Source of the DNA: Pedobacter puniceum
GTDB lineage: Bacteria > Bacteroidota > Bacteroidia > Sphingobacteriales > Sphingobacteriaceae
Direction of reading: 5' to 3'
NCBI RefSeq assembly: GCF_009674685.1
Contig: NZ_WKJI01000003.1
Location: forward strand, 372,001 to 436,000
DNA: 64,000 bases
Made by a program: the position numbers and the translations under genes. Positions 7,828-16,443 of this stretch are shown here, piece by piece. Position 1 is the first letter of the stretch; every line of letters starts with the position of its first letter. The notes under the pieces were generated by a model. The model was given only the letters and a program-made list of their open reading frames with translations, was not told where the DNA came from and ran no database searches.

Positions 7828-9468
7828 ATGAGTAAGGAGTATTTACAGCTTCATTCACATGATAATGTGCTAGTAGCGCTGCAAGATTTAGAGAAAGGTT
7901 TAAATGTTGATTTTAATGGTAAAATAATTACGCTTAAAGAGGATATTCCGGCTAAGCATAAATTTTACTTAGATGCAATGCAGCCTGGTGATGAGGTGAT
8001 GATGTATGGTGTTTTGGTTGGTAAAATTCAAACCCCAGTGAGCGAAGGAGACTTAATGACTGTAAACAACCTTAAACATGCTGCGGAAGATTATGCTTAC
8101 AGAGAGGTTGATTACCAATGGGAAAAACCAGATGTAAGCAAGTATATTGATAAAACTTTTTTAGGCTATCATCGTGAGGATGGGCGTGTGGGTACCGCAA
8201 ATTACTGGTTATTTATACCCACTGTTTTTTGTGAAAACAGAAATTTGGATGTTATTAAAGAAGCTTTACACCATAGTTTAGGTTATGCCGTAACCGATAA
8301 GTACAAACTTTATGCAAAAGCATTAAGGCAAGCTTTAGAAGAAGGTAAAGATATCCAAAACCTATCTTTAGAATTAAATGCAGTACAACCTACAGAACGT
8401 TTATTTAAAAATGTTGATGGGATAAAATTCTTAAATCACCAAGGTGGTTGTGGTGGTACCCGGCAAGATGCGGAGTTACTAAGTAAGCTTTTAGCTTCCT
8501 ATGCCAACCATCCCAACGTTGCTGGCGTAACTGTTCTAAGTTTAGGCTGCCAACATCTACAAACGCAAAACTTTTTAGATGATTTAAAGCGGTACAATCC
8601 AAATTTCAATAAGCCTTTATTAGTTTTTGAGCAACAACAAAGTAAAAGCGAGGAGCAACTTATTAAAGATGCCATACAGCAAACTTTCTCGCAATTGGTA
8701 GAAATCAATAAAATTGGAAGAAAGCCAGCACCTCTATCAGCTTTAACTGTAGGTGTTAAATGTGGAGGTAGTGATGGTTTTAGCGGAATTTCTGCTAATC
8801 CGGCGGTAGGTTATACTGCTGATTTATTGGTAGCCTTGGGTGCTAAGGTTCTATTGGCAGAGTTTCCAGAACTATGTGGTGCAGAGCAGAATATGATAGA
8901 CCGCTGTGAAGGGAAAGAGATTGCAGAAAAGTTTATCCATTTGATGCAAACTTATGATGCACAAGCACATGCAGTAGGCTCGGGTTTTCACATGAATCCA
9001 TCGCCGGGGAATATAAAAGACGGTTTAATTACCGATGCTATTAAAAGTACCGGAGCCGCCAAAAAAGGAGGCACTGCGCCTGTAGTAGATGTTCTAGATT
9101 ATACAGAGCCAGCAGTTAAACCAGGTTTAAATTTAGTTTGTACACCAGGTAATGATGTTGAGGCTACTACAGGAAAAGCAGCTAGCGGGGCAACCTTAAT
9201 TTTATTTACTACAGGTTTGGGTACACCAACGGGTAACCCAGTTTGTCCGGTTATTAAAGTTGCTACAAACTCGGGTTTAGCTTTAAGAATGTCTGATATT
9301 ATTGATATAGATACAGGCGCTATTATCAGAGGAGAGAAAAGCATCGCAGAAATGGGAGAAGAGATTTTAGACTATTGTATCAAAGCTGCTAGTGGCGAAA
9401 TAATACCAAAGGCAGTACTCTTAAATCAAGATGATTTTATCCCTTGGAAAAGAGGAGTGAGTTTATAA
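7828..9468 (+). CDS. UxaA-family (altronate) dehydratase, probable L-fuconate dehydratase
   Basis: A 546-residue UxaA-type sugar-acid dehydratase with an N-terminal SAF domain (about 1-80) and a C-terminal dehydratase body carrying conserved motifs such as HQGGCGG, KCGGSDGFSGISANPA, AEFPELCGAE and GLGTPTGNPVCPVIKVATNS. UxaA enzymes are iron-dependent and turn altronate into 2-keto-3-deoxygluconate. In this operon, between a fucose permease and the enzymes that handle 2-keto-3-deoxyfuconate, the natural reading is L-fuconate dehydration to 2-keto-3-deoxy-L-fuconate, replacing the enolase-superfamily FucD of Xanthomonas. Family certain; substrate inferred. Confidence 0.82.
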   Translation: MSKEYLQLHSHDNVLVALQDLEKGLNVDFNGKIITLKEDIPAKHKFYLDAMQPGDEVMMYGVLVGKIQTPVSEGDLMTVNNLKHAAEDYAYREVDYQWEKPDVSKYIDKTFLGYHREDGRVGTANYWLFIPTVFCENRNLDVIKEALHHSLGYAVTDKYKLYAKALRQALEEGKDIQNLSLELNAVQPTERLFKNVDGIKFLNHQGGCGGTRQDAELLSKLLASYANHPNVAGVTVLSLGCQHLQTQNFLDDLKRYNPNFNKPLLVFEQQQSKSEEQLIKDAIQQTFSQLVEINKIGRKPAPLSALTVGVKCGGSDGFSGISANPAVGYTADLLVALGAKVLLAEFPELCGAEQNMIDRCEGKEIAEKFIHLMQTYDAQAHAVGSGFHMNPSPGNIKDGLITDAIKSTGAAKKGGTAPVVDVLDYTEPAVKPGLNLVCTPGNDVEATTGKAASGATLILFTTGLGTPTGNPVCPVIKVATNSGLALRMSDIIDIDTGAIIRGEKSIAEMGEEILDYCIKAASGEIIPKAVLLNQDDFIPWKRGVSL

Positions 9469-9503
9469 GTTCATATTATTGTAATCATTAAAATAAAGAA
9501 AAA

Positions 9504-10268
9504 GTGTTTTCATTAGAAGGTAAATCAGCCGTTATAACAGGAGCAGGAAGCGGTATTGGGCAAGCTATAGCGCTAACTTTTGCAAGGCAAGGGGCCAAAG
9601 TTTATGTTTTGGATGTTAATCAGGAGCAGGCTAATGCAACTGTTTTTAAGATTCAGGAAGATGGTGGGGAAGCATTTGCATTTGTATGCGATGTTACCAA
9701 TCAGCAAATTGTAAAATCTGTTTTTGAAAAAATAGGCGACATTAATATTCTGGTTAATTGTGCCGGAATTGCCCATGTTGGCAATGTGGTAAACACTAGC
9801 GAGGCAGATTTTGATCGCGTTTACCAAGTAAACGTAAAAGGAACTTATAACTGTTTACATGAGGCTTTACCTTATTTCATCAAAACACAGCAAGGTGTAA
9901 TTTTAAATGTAGCGTCTATAGCGGCTTATGTGGGTTTAAATGATAGATTTGCTTATAGCATGAGTAAAGGAGCTGTTTTTGCTATGACTTTAAGCGTTGC
10001 TAAAGACTTTATTCATCAAAATATCAGATGTAATTCTATATCGCCGGCAAGGGTACACACACCTTTTGTTGATGGTTTTATAGCAAAAAATTATCCTGGT
10101 AAAGAACAAGAGATGTTCGAGAAATTATCAAAATCACAGCCTATTGGCAGAATGGGTAGTGTTGATGAAATTGCTACATTAGCATTATACTTATGTAGTG
10201 ATGAAGCTGGTTTTATTACCGGTAATGATTATCCTATAGATGGTGGATTTATAAAATTGAATAATTAA
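9504..10268 (+). CDS. SDR oxidoreductase, probable 2-keto-3-deoxy-L-fuconate dehydrogenase
   Basis: A 254-residue short-chain dehydrogenase starting at GTG (9504) preceded by an A/G-rich stretch. The Rossmann glycine motif TGAGSGIGQ lies near residues 12-20, an acidic residue after the second strand (DVNQ) suggests NAD(H), the NCAGIAH motif is present, and the catalytic set is S138, Y151 and K155 (YSMSK). In the non-phosphorylating fucose pathway such an SDR oxidises 2-keto-3-deoxy-L-fuconate to 2,4-diketo-3-deoxy-L-fuconate, and the adjacent FAH-family hydrolase cleaves that product. The assignment depends on context. Confidence 0.8.
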   Translation: MFSLEGKSAVITGAGSGIGQAIALTFARQGAKVYVLDVNQEQANATVFKIQEDGGEAFAFVCDVTNQQIVKSVFEKIGDINILVNCAGIAHVGNVVNTSEADFDRVYQVNVKGTYNCLHEALPYFIKTQQGVILNVASIAAYVGLNDRFAYSMSKGAVFAMTLSVAKDFIHQNIRCNSISPARVHTPFVDGFIAKNYPGKEQEMFEKLSKSQPIGRMGSVDEIATLALYLCSDEAGFITGNDYPIDGGFIKLNN

Positions 10269-10314
10269 ATAAACTAAATCTTCATTAAAGAAGAACTTAA
10301 TAAATACAATTGAA

Positions 10315-11169
10315 ATGAAATTAATAAGATACGGACAAGCAGGAAAAGAAAAAACAGGTGTTATTATTAATGATAAAAGATATGATACATCTGCATTTGG
10401 TGAAGATTATAACGAGGCATTTTTTGAAAACGATGGTCTAAACAGACTAGCAGCCTTTTTAAAAGAAAATGAAGGTAAGCTACAAGAGGTTTCTGCATCA
10501 GAAAGATTAGGTTCTCCTGTAGCCAGACCATCAAAAATAGTTTGTATTGGTTTAAACTATGCTAAACACGCTAAAGAAACAAATGCACCTATTCCGGCAG
10601 AGCCTATTTTATTTTTTAAATCTACTACGGCTTTAGTTGGTCCAAATGATGATATCATCATCCCTAAAAACTCGGTTAAAACAGATTGGGAAGTAGAATT
10701 AGCGTTCGTAATTGGTAAAAAAGCAAGCTATGTTGAAGAAGCAGACGCTATGGATTATATCGCAGGTTATTGTTTACATAATGATGTTAGTGAGCGTGAG
10801 TTTCAATTAGAGCGTGGTGGTACTTGGGATAAAGGTAAAGGTTGTGATACTTTTGCCCCTATTGGTCCTTGGTTAGCTACAAAAGATGAAATTGCTGATG
10901 TAAACAACTTAAGACTTTGGCTAAAAGTAAACGACAAAATATTCCAAGATGGTAATACTGATGATTTAATTTTTAACCTTCCTAAATTGGTAAGTTATTT
11001 AAGTCATTTCATGACCTTATTGCCAGGTGATATCATCTCAACAGGAACGCCACATGGTGTTGGCTTGGGCTTTAATCCGCCAGTATATTTAAAACCAGGA
11101 GATGTTGTAGAGTTGGGTATAGATGGCTTAGGAACTTCTAAGCAGCATGTAAAGGCATATCAAGGCTAA
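10315..11169 (+). CDS. FAH-family hydrolase, probable 2,4-diketo-3-deoxy-L-fuconate hydrolase
   Basis: A 284-residue fumarylacetoacetate hydrolase-family enzyme. The characteristic IGLNYAKHAKET segment precedes the metal-binding residues E126, E128 (in DWEVELAFVIGK) and D157 (in LHNDVSERE). GTPHGVGLGF near the C terminus is also typical. Members in L-fucose and L-rhamnose diketo pathways hydrolyse 2,4-diketo-3-deoxy sugar acids to pyruvate and L-lactate. Its place between two SDR genes in a fucose operon supports that role. It ends 5 bases before the next ATG. Confidence 0.84.
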   Translation: MKLIRYGQAGKEKTGVIINDKRYDTSAFGEDYNEAFFENDGLNRLAAFLKENEGKLQEVSASERLGSPVARPSKIVCIGLNYAKHAKETNAPIPAEPILFFKSTTALVGPNDDIIIPKNSVKTDWEVELAFVIGKKASYVEEADAMDYIAGYCLHNDVSEREFQLERGGTWDKGKGCDTFAPIGPWLATKDEIADVNNLRLWLKVNDKIFQDGNTDDLIFNLPKLVSYLSHFMTLLPGDIISTGTPHGVGLGFNPPVYLKPGDVVELGIDGLGTSKQHVKAYQG

Positions 11170-11174
11170 GCATT

Positions 11175-11963
11175 ATGGATTTAGGATTAAAGGATAAAGT
11201 TATTGTTGTATCTGGAGGAGCCAAAGGTATAGGAGAAGGCGTTTGTAGAGTTTTGGCTCAGGAAGGCGCCATTCCAGTTATTTTAGGCAGAAACCAAGCT
11301 GATAATCAATTATTAGCAGATGACATTGCTAAAGCAGGAGGACAAGCATTTTGTGTGCAAGCAGAATTATCAAATCCAGTAGCTTGTGAAGATGCTATTA
11401 AAGCAGTTGTAAAAGCTTTTGGTAGGATAGATGGCTTAGTGAATAATGCAGGCTTAAATGATGGTATAGGTTTAGAAAATGGTTCTTACGAGGGCTTTAT
11501 CAAAAGTTTACACCATAGCTTAGTACACTATTATTTGTTGGCTCATTATGCATTACCTTACTTAAAAGAATCTAAGGGTAGTATAGTAAATATTGGGTCT
11601 AAAACAGCAGAAACCGGACAAGGTAATACCTCTGGCTATGCTGCAGCAAATGGCGGAAGAAACGCTTTAACCCGTGAATGGGCAGTAGAATTGCTAAAGT
11701 ATGGTATTAGAGTAAATGCTGTTATTGTTGCCGAGTGTTGGACTCCACAATACGCTAAATGGATAGAAACTTTAGCTAATGCAAAGGAAAAATTAGCAGA
11801 GATTACGGCTAATATCCCATTAGAAAACAGAATGACAACTACGCAAGAAATTGCCAATACGGTAGCGTTCTTAATGTCAGAAAAATCAAGTCATACCACC
11901 GGGCAGCTTATTCATGTTGATGGCGGCTACGTACATCTGGATAGGGCTTTGGCTAATGCATAA
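11175..11963 (+). CDS. SDR-family protein, probable L-fucose dehydrogenase, with Asn in place of catalytic Lys
   Basis: A 262-residue SDR. It has the Rossmann glycine motif SGGAKGIGEG (about 13-22), NNAGLNDG, active-site S142 and Y155, and a C-terminal HVDGGYVHLDRAL. The Y-x-x-x-K motif reads YAAAN (Y155, N159), so the canonical lysine is absent. In oxidative fucose operons the first enzyme is an SDR or aldo-keto reductase that oxidises L-fucose to its lactone, and this is the only remaining dehydrogenase here. Either the subfamily tolerates Asn, with another residue taking over, or the protein has a different role. It is the last gene of the operon, followed by a strong terminator. Confidence 0.75.
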   Translation: MDLGLKDKVIVVSGGAKGIGEGVCRVLAQEGAIPVILGRNQADNQLLADDIAKAGGQAFCVQAELSNPVACEDAIKAVVKAFGRIDGLVNNAGLNDGIGLENGSYEGFIKSLHHSLVHYYLLAHYALPYLKESKGSIVNIGSKTAETGQGNTSGYAAANGGRNALTREWAVELLKYGIRVNAVIVAECWTPQYAKWIETLANAKEKLAEITANIPLENRMTTTQEIANTVAFLMSEKSSHTTGQLIHVDGGYVHLDRALANA

Positions 11964-11967
11964 AAGA

Positions 11968-12002
11968 ACGGGGGCTAAATATGCTTAGCCCCCGTTTTTT
12001 TT
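11968..12002 (+). terminator. Strong bidirectional terminator between the fucose operon and the PUL
   Basis: ACGGGGGCTAA pairs with TTAGCCCCCGT around a 5-base loop and is followed by eight Ts. The A-rich 5' side is weaker for the convergent DUF4861 gene. Confidence 0.9.
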
Positions 12003-12013
12003 ATTCAATTAAA

Positions 12014-13288
12014 TTAATCTAAAATATTTATTCTAACATCTGCATTTAAGCCTTGTAAAAAGCTATTAAGATAGCTCTCAAAGCCATTTTTAGTTTTAAA
12101 CTGAGGGTTTGAATATTCCCAACATCCTAAAGCAAAATAAGAAATAGGTTCTTTAGTGTTTTTTAAAGAGAGTTCTGCAAAATAAGAGTTTGAAAGTTTT
12201 TCGGTATCGGGTATTTTGCCAGATTTTATATAATGCTGAGCTGGTACAATAATCGCAAGACCTAGTAAATACTCTTTATTGTAGCTTTGTTTATCGTAAG
12301 TGTAAAAGGCAATCCATTTTTTGGTTCTTATTTCATCAAAAGTAACATCGGTAGCTACTTTAGGTAAACCAATCATCAAATTTTCATCAGATTTATGTTT
12401 TGATGATACATTTACCTGATTTTCATAAGCATAGCTGGCTGCCCATATAGCGGGCTTTTCTACTATTTTAAAACTTTTATTGTTTATACTAGCTTGATGA
12501 TGTGTAATCTGTAATTGGCTGTAAATAGCACCTTCTGTTAAAATTTTAAATTTAGTTTTTTTGATAGGATAAAGGGTGTCTGTAGCAATACTACCTATTC
12601 TTTTAAAGCCATTTTTAGTACTAAAGGCAATGCCTCCAATGCCAACAGAATTACCCACAGGCAGTATATCACGGCCCCATTTTTCCATAACATGGTAATT
12701 ATCTACCACTTCTTTTTTAGTAGTTAAACCAACATTTTCTGGCGAAATTTCTTGTTGTAATTTTCCAAACAAATCTTTTGCATGTCTACCATCTAAATAA
12801 TGGCGGTAACCTACTTTGTCGTTCTCCCAGGTAGGGCCATCTGTTTGGTAAGGCTGAAAACCACTTACTTTGGGTAAGTTTTTTGCTCTAAAAACGCTTG
12901 ATGAAACAGGTTTAACTGGCTCTTTGGCTGTTTTTCTTTCTCCCATTCTGATGCTTGTTTTAATAACATCAATAGGTTTTTGTTTTTGCCAGCTAAGAGA
13001 ATAAGTCTTGGATGCTTGTGCTTTTAAATCTACCTGAAACAATAATTTATTCCATTTACCATTTTGATTGGCATTAGTTTGAGAAACTATTGTATTTCCA
13101 TCATTATCGGTTAGAATAGGATAATTTTTTTTTGATTTTAATTTCTTAAGATCCTTTTTTAAGATGGTAATAGGATGATTTGAGAGAGGGTAGTTTTCTT
13201 TGTTAACGATTTCTATTTTTTGAGCAAAAATTTCCTGGTTAAATAATAACCAGGAAATAAAACAAAGAAAAATTGAATGCTTACGCAT
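12014..13288 (-). CDS. DUF4861 family secreted protein
   Basis: A 424-residue protein with a signal peptide (about 1-22, ending EIFAQ). The body matches DUF4861: residues about 135-215 include FQPYQTDGPTWENDKVGYRHYLDGR and MEKWGRDILPVGNSVGIGGIA, and the C-terminal part is beta-rich. DUF4861 proteins occur in Bacteroidota loci for uronic-acid-containing glycans (with GH105 and lyases). I know of no established activity. It follows the gene at 13303-14286 on the same strand with a 14-base gap, so it is probably driven by the operator-promoter at 14317-14382 and belongs to the PUL regulon. Confidence 0.75.
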   Translation of the reverse strand: MRKHSIFLCFISWLLFNQEIFAQKIEIVNKENYPLSNHPITILKKDLKKLKSKKNYPILTDNDGNTIVSQTNANQNGKWNKLLFQVDLKAQASKTYSLSWQKQKPIDVIKTSIRMGERKTAKEPVKPVSSSVFRAKNLPKVSGFQPYQTDGPTWENDKVGYRHYLDGRHAKDLFGKLQQEISPENVGLTTKKEVVDNYHVMEKWGRDILPVGNSVGIGGIAFSTKNGFKRIGSIATDTLYPIKKTKFKILTEGAIYSQLQITHHQASINNKSFKIVEKPAIWAASYAYENQVNVSSKHKSDENLMIGLPKVATDVTFDEIRTKKWIAFYTYDKQSYNKEYLLGLAIIVPAQHYIKSGKIPDTEKLSNSYFAELSLKNTKEPISYFALGCWEYSNPQFKTKNGFESYLNSFLQGLNADVRINILD

Positions 13289-13302
13289 GAGATAGAAAGA
13301 TT

Positions 13303-14286
13303 TTATTTTGATTTAAAAGTTCCGGTAGGAGCAATTTTAAATTTTGTAGCCGGTAAAGTTGATTTTAATTTTAAAGAAGTTGCATCAATTACACCGCCAT
13401 CTAAAATATTAAGTGCTAATTTTCCGCTTTGTTCTGTTGCTTCAGGATTATCTACACTAAAACCAGTACCTAGTTTTAAAAGGCCAGAAACATTTAAAGT
13501 AGTAGTAGAATTAGCGTTTGCTGTTAAAGGAACTAAAAATGAGGTTTTAGTACAAGCACTTAAATCTAAAGTACCAGCAATGTTATAAGTGTAGTTACCA
13601 CCTTGGTTTGGTGTTTTGTTACTACCCAAGTGAAAGGCACCATTAGGATTTACAAATTTAACTACTTTATCTTTATTGATGGTAAAGGTTACATTCTCTT
13701 CAGGTAAAGAGTTAGCATAATTGATATAAGCAGATAAAGCTATATTGTTATGCATAAAGTTAATATTTTGGTCTATTTCTACATTTAAAGGATTAGTATT
13801 GCCAGGTAAAGGTCTCATTCTTAGAATCTGAGTAGTTCCACTACCAGTAAGCTTAAAATTAGCGCATTGTAAAGGCATTTCTAAAGTAATGGTAAAAGTA
13901 GAATCAGAAACAGAACCTAGGATACCATCATTTTTGATAATGCCAGTATTTGCAGCAGCACCTGCTTGTCCGGCAGCACCAACTCTAATAAAAAAAGAAT
14001 TAGGGAATACTGCATTTGAATTTACTTGAGCACCTTTTTCAATAGTTAAGTTACTGATATTAGTACCTGCATCAAGGGTTACCACATGGCCACTTCTCAC
14101 CGTAACATTACTAGAAGCTCCGGGTTTAGCTGCAGCAGCAGACCAATTACCACCAGTAAATCTTTCCCAAGTGCTGGCGCTACCCCATAAACCTGATGCA
14201 GCAGAGCGATAATCTCCGTTGTTTTGAGCTATAGCCGATAAACATGTAATCCCTATAAAGGAAATTATAGATAATAGTTTTTTCAT
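13303..14286 (-). CDS. Secreted beta-rich protein of unknown function, short paralogue of 44743-46908
   Basis: A 327-residue protein with a signal peptide ending AIAQ. The mature part has repeated short beta segments rich in N/T/S/G, as in beta-helix or repeat proteins. It clearly resembles the N-terminal half of the T9SS protein at 44743-46908: both open with an S-x-x-G-x-W-(G/S)-(S/T)-A-S-T-W segment, contain NYTYNIAGTLDLS versus SYTYNINGTLDLS, and share LNILDGGV(I/V)DAT. This copy stops right after the shared region and has no T9SS tail. No enzymatic motif is recognised. It lies under a regulon operator and upstream of DUF4861 in the same direction. Confidence 0.7.
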   Translation of the reverse strand: MKKLLSIISFIGITCLSAIAQNNGDYRSAASGLWGSASTWERFTGGNWSAAAAKPGASSNVTVRSGHVVTLDAGTNISNLTIEKGAQVNSNAVFPNSFFIRVGAAGQAGAAANTGIIKNDGILGSVSDSTFTITLEMPLQCANFKLTGSGTTQILRMRPLPGNTNPLNVEIDQNINFMHNNIALSAYINYANSLPEENVTFTINKDKVVKFVNPNGAFHLGSNKTPNQGGNYTYNIAGTLDLSACTKTSFLVPLTANANSTTTLNVSGLLKLGTGFSVDNPEATEQSGKLALNILDGGVIDATSLKLKSTLPATKFKIAPTGTFKSK

Positions 14287-14316
14287 GATGTTTTGAATTA
14301 TGGGTTTATAATAAAG

Positions 14317-14382
14317 TAAAAATAGCTAATGCTTTTTTCTAATACTGTGCCCTCGGTTGCATGTACTTATTTGTTTGATGCA
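14317..14382 (-). promoter_or_regulatory. Predicted HTCS operator and promoter (for 14286 and downstream DUF4861)
   Basis: On the minus strand, a distal half-site TGCATCAA (14382-14375) and a proximal half-site TGCAACCG (14361-14354) lie 21 bp apart. The -7 box TATTTTTA (14324-14317) starts 37 bp after the start of the proximal half-site. The ATG is 30 bases further. Same geometry as the other PUL promoters. Confidence 0.65.
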
Positions 14383-14430
14383 ATTTGAGATACCACATAC
14401 AGCTAATAAAAGGCTTAAGACATCTAATTA

Positions 14431-14498
14431 TGAAACATTAAGACTAACATCTGCAACATCCTGACATGATGAAGAGCGTATCTACATGGATATTTGAT
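14431..14498 (+). promoter_or_regulatory. Predicted HTCS operator and promoter (for 14559)
   Basis: Distal half-site TGAAACAT (14431-14438) and proximal TGCAACAT (14452-14459), 21 bp apart. A weaker -7 candidate TATTTGAT (14491-14498) starts 39 bp from the proximal site. With the minus-strand copy it forms a divergent regulatory region (14317-14498). Confidence 0.6.
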
Positions 14499-14558
14499 TT
14501 ATCAATTAGATCCTAAATGTATGGGCATTTTTTGAATGTCTAAATACTATTAAACATA

Positions 14559-16310
14559 ATGAAAAGAATAATTTTTACGCTAAGCCTGCTCTTTACTTGC
14601 GGTACATTATGGGCGCAAGTAATAGATAAATTTATACTAGATATGGTTCATCATAATCCGGGTGAGCCTTTAACACAGTCTGCTTTCAATCATCCAGAAT
14701 TTTTAAAAAAGGAAGGTTATAATGGGCAAGTGATTAACGATTTTACTTTTGCACATGCAGCACTAACTTTTGATAAGTTAAATCCTGATATTTTTCCGCA
14801 AGGCAGTAAAGAAAGAGCATGGGTGAATGATGCCGCTGTAAAAGTTAAAAATTACATCAAAAATGCTCATCAAGCAGGGATTAAAATTTATTACTTCACA
14901 GATATTATCGTTTTACCAAAGAAGTTAATAGCGCTTTATAAAGATGAGATATGCGATAAAAACGGCAAAGTATCTTTTGAAAGAGAAAAAACTATAGAGA
15001 TACACAAAATAATGCTGGATGAGCTTTTTGATACTTTTCCAGATTTAGATGGTTTGGTAATTAGAACCGGAGAAACTTACCTTAACAATGTACCGTATCA
15101 CAGCGGAAATGGACCTATCACCAACGGCGAAGCCAGCCATATTAAGCTACTGCAGCTTTTAAGAGAAGAAGTCTGTGAGAAGCGTAATAAGAAAATATTT
15201 TATAGAACGTGGTCTTTTGGAGGCATGCATGAAGAGCCTAAGTATTATTTAGGAGTTACGGATGCTATAAAACCACATCCAAACCTTGTTTTTTCTATCA
15301 AACACACCAAAGGAGATTACCACCGTACTTTTAGTTTTAACCCAACTTTAGGTATAGGAAATCACCCTCAGATAGTGGAAGTGCAAGCACAAAGAGAGTA
15401 TGAAGGAAAAGGTGCTTATCCAAATTATGTGGCAGAAGGTGTTATCAATGGTTTTGAAGAATATCAAAATATACAAGGTTTAAAATCTTTAGAGCAGCTA
15501 AAGAGAAATAAAAATTTTAAAGGAATATGGACATGGTCTAGAGGTGGTGGTTGGGTTGGTCCTTATATTAAAAATGAGTTTTGGTGTAGGTTAAATGCTT
15601 TTGTTTTAGGTAGGTGGGGTTTAAATCCAACACTTTCAGAAGCGCAAGTATTTAATCAGTTTATGGATGAAGAGGGAATAACTGATGCACCATCGAGGAC
15701 GAATTTTAGAAAACTTAGCTTATTATCAGCGAAAGCGGTATTAAGAGGGCATGCATCCGCCGCTTATCCTTTTGAGCAAGATTGGGTTTGGTGGATGCGA
15801 GATGAATTTTTAAGCGGTATCGATAATCCAAATATAGATAGCCATTTATTTCCATCAGAAGGTTATTTGTACAAAGCATTTTCATCATGGTATAACAAAG
15901 GGCTGTTAATGCAAGTGATTAAAGAAAAACACGATGCAGTAAAACTTTGGGCCGAGATTTACCAGCTCAGTAAAAATATAAATATGGCCAATAAGGAAGA
16001 TCAGGCTTATATCCAAACATCATCTTTATATGGGTTTTTGTTACATCAAATTATTGCCAATGGTTGGGAAGTGATGGCTTTAGGCTTTACTGGGGATAAA
16101 ACCGGTAAATATGATAAAGAGAAGCTAAAAGCTGCTATAAAAAAATATGATGTTGCTTGGCAAAAATATCTGGACTTAAAGAAAACGCATCCAGATTGTG
16201 CCACTTTATATAAACCTTACGCTTTTATCTATCAAAAACCCAGTTACCATGCAGATTTAGGCATGAATGCATCGGTAAATAAATACAGATTACTCTTTAA
16301 AAAACTATAG
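14559..16310 (+). CDS. Secreted putative glycoside hydrolase, GH67 (alpha-glucuronidase)-like
   Basis: A 583-residue protein with a signal peptide ending LWAQ. The first ~340 residues look like a TIM barrel: GIKIYYFTDI, LDGLVIRTGETY (a candidate catalytic Glu), KKIFYRTWSFGG, LVFSIKHTKGDY and FKGIWTWSRGGGWVG. The helical C-terminal part includes NAFVLGRWGLNPTLSEAQVF, recalling the GH67 pattern of FGRLAWDPDLS. GH67 removes glucuronic acid from glycans, but the family assignment is uncertain and it may be a distinct family. It has its own regulon operator and precedes a small membrane ORF and the HTCS gene. Confidence 0.6.
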   Translation: MKRIIFTLSLLFTCGTLWAQVIDKFILDMVHHNPGEPLTQSAFNHPEFLKKEGYNGQVINDFTFAHAALTFDKLNPDIFPQGSKERAWVNDAAVKVKNYIKNAHQAGIKIYYFTDIIVLPKKLIALYKDEICDKNGKVSFEREKTIEIHKIMLDELFDTFPDLDGLVIRTGETYLNNVPYHSGNGPITNGEASHIKLLQLLREEVCEKRNKKIFYRTWSFGGMHEEPKYYLGVTDAIKPHPNLVFSIKHTKGDYHRTFSFNPTLGIGNHPQIVEVQAQREYEGKGAYPNYVAEGVINGFEEYQNIQGLKSLEQLKRNKNFKGIWTWSRGGGWVGPYIKNEFWCRLNAFVLGRWGLNPTLSEAQVFNQFMDEEGITDAPSRTNFRKLSLLSAKAVLRGHASAAYPFEQDWVWWMRDEFLSGIDNPNIDSHLFPSEGYLYKAFSSWYNKGLLMQVIKEKHDAVKLWAEIYQLSKNINMANKEDQAYIQTSSLYGFLLHQIIANGWEVMALGFTGDKTGKYDKEKLKAAIKKYDVAWQKYLDLKKTHPDCATLYKPYAFIYQKPSYHADLGMNASVNKYRLLFKKL

Positions 16311-16313
16311 CAC

Positions 16314-16409
16314 ATGAATGAAAAACCTTTAAAGAATTGGATTATTGTTTCTGTTTCTTATATATTTCTAACGGTATTGTTTATTTATGTTATTTATTTA
16401 TTTTTATAA
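16314..16409 (+). CDS. Possible 31-residue single-pass membrane protein
   Basis: An ATG three bases after the stop of the upstream hydrolase opens a 31-codon frame: a short polar head (MNEKPLKNW) followed by about 22 continuous hydrophobic residues (IIVSVSYIFLTVLFIYVIYLFL). The composition is that of a small integral membrane protein. No strong ribosome-binding site is visible, though Bacteroidota often lack one, and AT-rich DNA produces such frames by chance. It lies between a PUL enzyme and the HTCS sensor. Confidence 0.35.
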   Translation: MNEKPLKNWIIVSVSYIFLTVLFIYVIYLFL

Positions 16410-16443
16410 CAAAACCTAAATAATTCTTTAAAAAATTGCATTT

